Positions 1-3,370 of a stretch of DNA of 5,534 nt are shown here, piece after piece; the first letter of the stretch is position 1; every line of letters begins with the position of its first letter. The notes beneath the pieces are model-generated. The model did no database searches. It saw only the letters and a program-made list of their open reading frames with translations, and was not told the DNA's origin. Origin of the DNA: Candidatus Hydrogenedentota bacterium (GTDB taxonomy: Bacteria > Hydrogenedentota > Hydrogenedentia > Hydrogenedentales > CAITNO01); assembly GCA_023145975.1 (NCBI GenBank), contig JAGLCZ010000219.1, positions 1 through 5,534 on the forward strand, written 5' to 3'. The translations under genes and the position numbers were made by a program.

Positions 1-758
1 ATCTGGCAGCGCATTTGTTCAAGAGATTCCCGAAGGGCATCGCGGTTCGCCATACAGATATCCCGCCATATTTCAGGACATGCCGCCGCAATTCGGGTAA
101 CATCCAGAAATCCCTTGCCCACGAAATCACGGGTTACCCCGAAATCTGCAGCAAGCTGTGCAATGGCAGCAGCCAGTATATGAGGCGCATGACTTGTACG
201 GGCAAGCATAGCATCATGAATTGAAATATCAATATCCACAACACGCATACCAATTGCACGCCATAATTCACACACCGTTTCCCGCACCTGCATATCAAGG
301 GAGGAATCCTGTTCAACCAAACACACAGAACCCGCGTAAAAATCAGGGGTTCCATGAGAAGGACCTACTTTTTCACTGCCTGCCATGGGATGACACCCCA
401 CAAAACGGCGCGGTACGGGACAATGAGTTCGGGCATGATCGCAAATAGCCTGTTTTGTACTTGCAACATCCAGGAATATTGCCTGAGAAGGTGCGGCGGC
501 ACGGGAAGCATCCAGCACGGGAATGACCTGCTGAACAGGAGTTGCAATAAGAATAATATCCGCCCTGGACACACCTGCCTGTAAATCAAGTGTGGCTTCA
601 TCTATGGCGTTCTGCTGCAATGCAATATCAAGTGACTTTTGAGTCCGCCCCACTCCCACAATGTGTTTGACCAACCCGCGCTTTTTCAGGGCAAGCCCGA
701 ATGAAGCACCCAAAAGGCCAACACCGATGATAGTCACTTGTTCAATGCCTATGGTCAT
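1..758 (-). CDS. tyrA: Prephenate dehydrogenase (3' end outside the window)
   Basis: Oxidises and decarboxylates prephenate to 4-hydroxyphenylpyruvate with NAD(P)+, the tyrosine branch of aromatic amino-acid synthesis in the cytoplasm. The frame is open from the ATG at 758 to the window edge, giving 252 residues without a stop. An N-terminal Rossmann fold is shown by GVGLLG at residues 12-17. DVASTK (97-102) supplies the conserved Ser100. HPMAGSE (123-129) is the family signature with the catalytic His123. The alpha-helical dimerisation half follows, with TSHAPH (188-193) and GFLDVTRIA (216-224). Family members are usually about 280 residues or longer, so only a short C-terminal part should be missing; whether an ACT domain follows cannot be seen. 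The ATG overlaps the hisA stop as ATGA. Only a close AAAGG stretch precedes it, so translation is probably coupled to hisA. An arogenate-specific dehydrogenase is possible and cannot be excluded from sequence alone. Confidence 0.93.
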   Translation of the reverse strand, partial: MTIGIEQVTIIGVGLLGASFGLALKKRGLVKHIVGVGRTQKSLDIALQQNAIDEATLDLQAGVSRADIILIATPVQQVIPVLDASRAAAPSQAIFLDVASTKQAICDHARTHCPVPRRFVGCHPMAGSEKVGPSHGTPDFYAGSVCLVEQDSSLDMQVRETVCELWRAIGMRVVDIDISIHDAMLARTSHAPHILAAAIAQLAADFGVTRDFVGKGFLDVTRIAAACPEIWRDICMANRDALRESLEQMRCQ

Positions 759-1513
759 GACCTTTCTCTTGCAGCAGCCACTGCCTGCGCCACCGTAAAC
801 TGACGCACATACAAAGCACGACCGATGATAATTTCATCTACGCCGGAACTGACCAAAACACGGGCATTGTAAATGTCATCCAGTGCAGAAACACCTCCCG
901 ATATGGTAACGGGAATCTGCACGGATCGCGCCAGTGTGCCTGTGGTCTCAATATTGGGTCCGGCAAGCATGCCGTCACTGAGAATATCGGTATAAATGAT
1001 ACGGGAAGCCCCTGCCGCTTCAACGGTACGGGCAAACTCCAGTGCATCACAATCGGTATCTTCAAGCCAACCGCTAAGCGACACATATCCGTTACGGGCA
1101 TCAATACCCACCACGATACGCCCCGGCCAGCGGGAACATGCTTCCACAAGTAATTCCGGTTCACGATAGGCAGCGGTACCAAGGATCACCCGTTCTGCAC
1201 CGGCACCAAGCACTTTGGCAATAGACTCCAAAGTACGTATACCACCACCGACTTCGTAACGAATCTGCAGAGCACTAAGCTTTTGCAGCTGCGGCAAAAC
1301 ACAGCACACACCACTTTTTGCACCATCCAAATCAACGATATGGACGATCGATTCCTGGAAATCCGCTTCCGGCAAAGATTCTTTTAGCGCCTGCCACCAC
1401 AACCGGCCCTGTGCGACGGGATCTTCGGAAAATACTGTTTCCTGAGCATAATCGCCCTGAACAAGATTAACGCAAAAACCGCCGCGAATATCAACAGCGG
1501 GAACAATGCGCAT
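755..1513 (-). CDS. hisA: Phosphoribosylformimino-AICAR-phosphate isomerase (HisA), histidine biosynthesis
   Basis: Catalyses the Amadori rearrangement of ProFAR to PRFAR, the fourth step of histidine synthesis, in the cytoplasm. The 252-residue (beta/alpha)8 barrel is full length. Asp8 in PAVDIRGG and Asp138 in GIDARNG match the two catalytic aspartates. Phosphate-binding and core motifs are present: NLVQGDY (16-22), VDLDGAK (60-66), EVGGGIR (87-93), RVILGTAA (108-115), YTDILSDGMLAGPN (174-187) and ISGGV (204-208). The GWLED segment at 148-152 fits ordinary HisA better than the bifunctional PriA of actinobacteria. Its ATG lies only 2 bp after the rplT stop and has no convincing Shine-Dalgarno of its own (only GGCGG inside the rplT end), so it probably depends on ribosomes finishing rplT. 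It overlaps tyrA by 4 bp. No other his gene is visible; placement behind a ribosomal-protein operon is unusual. Confidence 0.95.
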   Translation of the reverse strand: MRIVPAVDIRGGFCVNLVQGDYAQETVFSEDPVAQGRLWWQALKESLPEADFQESIVHIVDLDGAKSGVCCVLPQLQKLSALQIRYEVGGGIRTLESIAKVLGAGAERVILGTAAYREPELLVEACSRWPGRIVVGIDARNGYVSLSGWLEDTDCDALEFARTVEAAGASRIIYTDILSDGMLAGPNIETTGTLARSVQIPVTISGGVSALDDIYNARVLVSSGVDEIIIGRALYVRQFTVAQAVAAARERS

Positions 1514-1515
1514 AC

Positions 1516-1878
1516 CTATACTGCCGCCAATTTCGACTTGGCAATATCAACCAAACGGGCAAAAGCATCGGCATTATGGACTGCCAAATCAGCGAGTACC
1601 TTACGATCCAAGCCGATCTCTGCTTTACGCAATCCTTCCATAAAACGATTATAATTCATGCCGTTGGAACGGGCACCCGCGTTAATGCGCGCAATCCAAA
1701 GGCGACGAAAATCACGTTTACGTGCCTTGCGATCACGATAGGCATACTGACCGCTATGCTCGACCGCCTGTTGGGCAGTCTTTATCAGACGATGACGACT
1801 TCCGCGATAACCGGAAGCGAGCTTTATAGTTCTCTTGCGTCGTTGTTTAGACGCGGGATTATTTCTTGCGCGAGGCAT
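1516..1878 (-). CDS. rplT: 50S ribosomal protein L20
   Basis: Binds 23S rRNA early in assembly of the large subunit. In several bacteria it also represses its own operon by binding the mRNA leader. The 120-residue length is normal. The basic N-terminal tail (PRARNNPASKQRRK) leads into the conserved KLASGYRGSRHRLIKTAQQ stretch, the RDRKARKRDFRRLWIARINA core (residues about 48-67) and the globular C-terminal half with NRFMEGL and LADLA. The ATG at 1878 has AAGGA at 1891-1887, an 8-nt spacer. It follows rpmI after 63 bp and precedes hisA by 2 bp. In many bacteria pheS/pheT follow rplT; here they do not. Because L20 is the usual regulator, it is the first candidate ligand for the structured infC leader. 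Confidence 0.97.
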   Translation of the reverse strand: MPRARNNPASKQRRKRTIKLASGYRGSRHRLIKTAQQAVEHSGQYAYRDRKARKRDFRRLWIARINAGARSNGMNYNRFMEGLRKAEIGLDRKVLADLAVHNADAFARLVDIAKSKLAAV

Positions 1879-1886
1879 ATTAATAT

Positions 1887-1891
1887 TCCTT
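1887..1891 (-). promoter_or_regulatory. Ribosome binding site of rplT
   Basis: AAGGA on the minus strand, 8 nt before the rplT ATG. It gives rplT its own initiation signal across the 63-bp gap from rpmI. That gap holds no convincing terminator, only a small GTTG/CAAC hairpin. Confidence 0.7.
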
Positions 1892-1941
1892 ATTCAATAG
1901 TCGTTGGAACAACTTTTTAATTTCTTAGCAGTAAAACGATC

Positions 1942-2139
1942 CTAACTGTAGGGCAAAAGCTTCCTGATGCGCGCGATCTCCTGCGGGGCAATAAGTGTTG
2001 CCTTACGAAGGTTGCGCAGCCGTTTGGGGCTTTTCGAGGATTTCAAATGGCGGGCATACGCCTTTTGCCGTTTGAACGACCCGTTTTTAGTGCGGCGGAA
2101 CCGCTTTGCAGCGCCCCGGTGGGTTTTAAGTTTTGGCAT
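1942..2139 (-). CDS. rpmI: 50S ribosomal protein L35
   Basis: Small, very basic large-subunit protein. The 65 residues begin PKLKTHRGAAKRFRRT, the standard L35 signature. The conserved middle KRQKAYARHLKSSKSPKRLRNLR and the IRKLLPY C-terminus are present, and the length is typical of the family. The ATG at 2139 has AGGAG at 2154-2150, 10 nt upstream. It stands between infC and rplT as in most bacteria, and is separated from infC by an unusually long 149-bp gap that may contain control elements. Confidence 0.97.
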   Translation of the reverse strand: MPKLKTHRGAAKRFRRTKNGSFKRQKAYARHLKSSKSPKRLRNLRKATLIAPQEIARIRKLLPYS

Positions 2140-2149
2140 AAATCAGATT

Positions 2150-2154
2150 CTCCT
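2150..2154 (-). promoter_or_regulatory. Ribosome binding site of rpmI
   Basis: AGGAG on the minus strand, 10 nt upstream of the rpmI ATG. It is a strong match to the anti-Shine-Dalgarno sequence and supports the chosen start. Confidence 0.75.
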
Positions 2155-2247
2155 GTAGTAAACATCACAATAGATAAAGAAATTGGCGGTAATACACCAC
2201 TTCCCTATCATTTCAAAAAAATGAAACCGAATCCCTGTGCAGTTTAC

Positions 2248-2268
2248 AAAAAAACGCACACGGTGCAA
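2248..2268 (-). terminator. Weak hairpin plus U-run, or weak internal promoter, between infC and rpmI
   Basis: On the minus strand a short stem (GCAC/GTGC, 3-nt loop, 2266-2256) is followed by G and seven T (2254-2248), about 20 bp after the infC stop. The 4-5 bp stem is short for an efficient terminator, so it would give partial termination or pausing at most. The same bases can be read as TTGCAC (2268-2263), 16 bp, TAAACT (2246-2241), a weak sigma70-like promoter for rpmI-rplT. Either reading would separate IF3 levels from L35/L20 levels; neither is proven. A second small inverted repeat (TTTCA/TGAAA, 2211-2226) lies further along the gap. Confidence 0.3.
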
Positions 2269-2288
2269 TCATCTTACAAACAAATAAA

Positions 2289-2828
2289 TTAACGATGCTT
2301 AGCAGGTGCGAGCATCAACGACATATTCCGACCTTCCAACTTGGCAAGACTGGCGCTATTTTCGCCGGAACATAAATCCTCTGTCGCTTCAATCACCTGA
2401 CCGATAATTCTCCGTCCGAACTCAGGATGCGCCATTTCGCGACCACGAAACATGATGGTAATCCGCACCTTGTTACCGGCCTGCAAAAAAGAACGCACAT
2501 GATTTGTTTTGGTATCGAAATCATGCTTATCAATCTTAGGACGATACTTAATCTCTTTAACCGAGGTTGCCGTCTGATGCTTTCGAGATTCCCGGGCACG
2601 GCGTTTCTGCTCGTAACGGAACTTCCCGTAGTCCATAATCCGACATACCGGCGGGGTCGCTTTCGGCGCAACCTCTACCAAATCAAGACCACGACCGTCA
2701 GCTTCACGAATCGCATCCCGCGGGGGCATAATCCCTAACTGCTCACCGTGTTCATCAACAACGCGTACCTGGCGCACACGAATTTGATCATTTATCCGTA
2801 TCTGTTCTTCCTTCTTTAGCCTGGCGAT
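2289..2828 (-). CDS. infC: Translation initiation factor IF-3, non-canonical start codon
   Basis: Binds the 30S subunit, keeps subunits apart and checks the start codon and initiator tRNA. With the AUC start chosen here it is 179 residues, a normal IF3 length. The N-terminal domain carries RINDQIRVRQVRVVDEHGEQLG (an unbroken conserved block, from about residue 11). The family signature CRIMDYGKFRYEQ is at 62-74. A basic linker with VKEIKYRPKIDKHDF leads to the C-terminal domain with RITIMFRGREMAHPEFG and ending LMLAPAKHR. A GTG at 2777 would delete the conserved RINDQIR segment and is not the likely start. Upstream of it the frame is open only back to a TAG at 2843-2841 and contains no ATG, GTG, TTG or CTG. 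Candidates are AUC at 2828 (AGGAG at 2842-2838, 9-nt spacer; preferred) and AUA at 2801 (AAGGA-like, about 7-nt spacer). Identity is very secure; the exact start is not. Confidence 0.95.
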   Translation of the reverse strand: MARLKKEEQIRINDQIRVRQVRVVDEHGEQLGIMPPRDAIREADGRGLDLVEVAPKATPPVCRIMDYGKFRYEQKRRARESRKHQTATSVKEIKYRPKIDKHDFDTKTNHVRSFLQAGNKVRITIMFRGREMAHPEFGRRIIGQVIEATEDLCSGENSASLAKLEGRNMSLMLAPAKHR

Positions 2829-2837
2829 GGGTGCATT

Positions 2838-2842
2838 CTCCT
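2838..2842 (-). promoter_or_regulatory. infC: Ribosome binding site supporting the AUC start of infC
   Basis: AGGAG on the minus strand, 9 nt before the proposed AUC codon (2828-2826). It is the best Shine-Dalgarno in the region and overlaps the in-frame TAG that ends the upstream reading frame. It sits 3 nt downstream of a 5-bp stem (2846-2860), so its accessibility may be regulated. An ATG in another frame at 2836 is only 1 nt away, too close to be used efficiently. Confidence 0.6.
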
Positions 2843-2845
2843 ATT

Positions 2846-2860
2846 GACCGCCTACCGGTC
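2846..2860 (-). promoter_or_regulatory. Hairpin abutting the infC Shine-Dalgarno
   Basis: GACCG-gtagg-CGGTC forms a GC-rich 5-bp stem with a 5-nt loop, ending 3 nt before the infC AGGAG. Such a position can block or guide the 30S subunit, and suggests control of infC initiation independent of the upstream terminator. Confidence 0.4.
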
Positions 2861-2877
2861 GAAATTAACACACAACT

Positions 2878-2898
2878 GCAACCTGTAAAACAGGCTGC
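2878..2898 (-). promoter_or_regulatory. Leader stem-loop downstream of the attenuator
   Basis: GCAGCCTG and CAGGTTGC pair over 8 bp with one G.U and a 5-nt TTTTA loop. No U-run follows, so it is not an intrinsic terminator. It lies between the attenuator and infC and would be present only in read-through mRNA. Confidence 0.45.
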
Positions 2899-2937
2899 TA
2901 CAACAACACAACCGAAAAATAAGTCGTAAATACAAAC

Positions 2938-2973
2938 AAAAAACGCGACATAAGACACCTGCCTTATATCGCG
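2938..2973 (-). terminator. Intrinsic terminator (attenuator) inside the infC leader
   Basis: On the minus strand CGCGATATAAG and CTTATGTCGCG form an 11-bp stem with one G.U pair and an 8-nt loop (GCAGGTGT), followed at once by six T and a further T-rich stretch. This is a textbook rho-independent terminator. It lies about 110 bp before infC and about 140 bp after the predicted promoter start, so it can only act as an attenuator producing a short RNA of about 170 nt. On the plus strand the stem is followed by A-rich sequence, so it does not terminate plus-strand transcription. Confidence 0.8.
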
Positions 2974-3114
2974 AAAACAAACAATCTGCGTTATCAAAAA
3001 TAACAACGCCATATCATCATTGCGAAACCAGACAGGCAGGCATATCGCCGCCGTAAGGTGAGGAAACATATTCCTGCTTACGTGTCAGATGTAAAACCAC
3101 ACCTAACTGAGAGG

Positions 3115-3144
3115 AGTGTAGCAAAAAAGAACCTTAGATGTCAA
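3115..3144 (-). promoter_or_regulatory. Sigma70-type promoter of the infC-rpmI-rplT-hisA-tyrA unit
   Basis: The minus strand carries a perfect -35 TTGACA (3144-3139), an 18-bp spacer and TACACT (3120-3115, four of six -10 matches including the key A and T positions). Transcription would start near 3108. It is the best promoter upstream of infC, and its placement leaves a leader containing the terminator at 2938-2973. Confidence 0.7.
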
Positions 3145-3210
3145 TTTGTAGTTCAAAAGTTTTCGTAGGTCTTTCGTTTTCCAGAACTAAGCACTCCATT
3201 GTCGAAAAAC

Positions 3211-3252
3211 AAAGTGGATAACAGAACACAACGTGATTTTTGTATCCACTTT
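3211..3252. repeat. 10-bp perfect inverted repeat at the plus-strand promoter, possible operator
   Basis: AAAGTGGATA (3211-3220) is repeated inverted as TATCCACTTT (3243-3252). Arm centres are 32 bp apart, about three helical turns, so both would face the same side of DNA. The right arm falls on the -35 region relative to the TATAAT at 3266-3271, which itself lacks a good -35. This fits a paired regulator site for the esterase unit. Alternatives: the minus-strand reading is a long-loop hairpin followed by GTTTTTC, a poor terminator for antisense RNA. The left arm also resembles a DnaA box (8 of 9), probably by chance. Confidence 0.45.
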
Positions 3253-3265
3253 CCCGGGGTTGGTG

Positions 3266-3271
3266 TATAAT
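3266..3271 (+). promoter_or_regulatory. -10 box of the esterase unit
   Basis: A perfect TATAAT, with a predicted start near 3278. No good -35 is found 16-18 bp upstream; TTGTAT (3240-3245) is 20 bp away. This suggests dependence on an activator, possibly at the inverted repeat 3211-3252. A second option is TTGGTG (3260-3265), 18 bp, TACAAT (3284-3289). The two promoters of the intergenic region diverge. Confidence 0.5.
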
Positions 3272-3322
3272 CTATGAATTGAGTACAATGCTGAATAGGA
3301 AATATAAGGCAGGGGAAGTCAA

Positions 3323-3370
3323 ATGAAACCCGCCTTTGATATCATGCCGAAACAGGAGATAATATTATGA
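3323..3370 (+). CDS. 15-codon ORF overlapping the esterase start, putative leader peptide
   Basis: The ATG at 3323 has AGGGG at 3311-3315, a 7-nt spacer. The peptide is MKPAFDIMPKQEIIL and the TGA (3368-3370) overlaps the ATG of the next gene as ATGA. The Shine-Dalgarno of the downstream gene lies inside this ORF, so its translation could open or occupy that site and couple the two starts. No run of a single amino-acid codon points to classic attenuation, and no Sec signal is visible. It may also be a chance ORF; its good ribosome binding site and exact overlap argue mildly for use. Confidence 0.4.
   Translation: MKPAFDIMPKQEIIL
3354..3358 (+). promoter_or_regulatory. Ribosome binding site of the esterase gene
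   Basis: AGGAG with an 8-nt spacer to the ATG at 3367. It decides the start: the frame is closed just upstream by TGA at 3337-3339 and has no earlier start codon. It is embedded in the 15-codon ORF. Confidence 0.8.

Larger units (their letters stand above)
2829..3108 (-). ncRNA. Long structured 5' leader of the infC operon, candidate attenuator/riboregulator
   Basis: About 280 nt separate the predicted transcription start (about 3108) from infC and hold no credible gene. Minus-strand hairpins in order: CGTAAG/CTTACG (3082-3077 with 3057-3052) enclosing AGGAA/TTTCCT; GGCGG/CCTGCC (about 3053-3035); a 9-bp stem with two G.U pairs and a T4 loop (3009-2988); the terminator (2973-2938); an 8-bp stem with one G.U and a 5-nt loop (2898-2878); and GACCG/CGGTC (2860-2846) next to the Shine-Dalgarno. 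Known leaders of this operon bind L20 and act by attenuation in Bacillus or translational repression in E. coli; the ligand here is inferred. I do not recognise a specific published leader family in the sequence. Confidence 0.6.

Noticed and set aside
755..1513. HisA as a bifunctional HisA/TrpF (PriA-type) enzyme
   Set aside because: The loop after GIDARNG matches ordinary HisA (GWLED) and the neighbours give no hint of a missing trpF; nothing in the sequence requires dual function.
1576..1920. 114-codon plus-strand ORF opposite rplT
   Set aside because: Fully antisense to a ribosomal protein gene of certain identity, without a ribosome binding site or family resemblance.
2816..2836. Six-codon ORF starting at the ATG just after the infC AGGAG
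   Set aside because: The spacer is only 1 nt, too short for normal initiation; the in-frame AUC nearby is better placed for the conserved product.
2788..3069. 93-codon hydrophobic minus-strand ORF covering the infC leader and overlapping infC
   Set aside because: It runs through the terminator and other stem-loops, its Shine-Dalgarno would be only about 2 nt from the ATG, it overlaps conserved infC codons in another frame, and it resembles no family I know.
3213..3221. DnaA-box-like sequence (TTATCCACT on the minus strand)
   Set aside because: A single near match with a weaker partner at the other arm; no cluster, no AT-rich unwinding element and no dnaA or dnaN nearby, so an origin is not supported.
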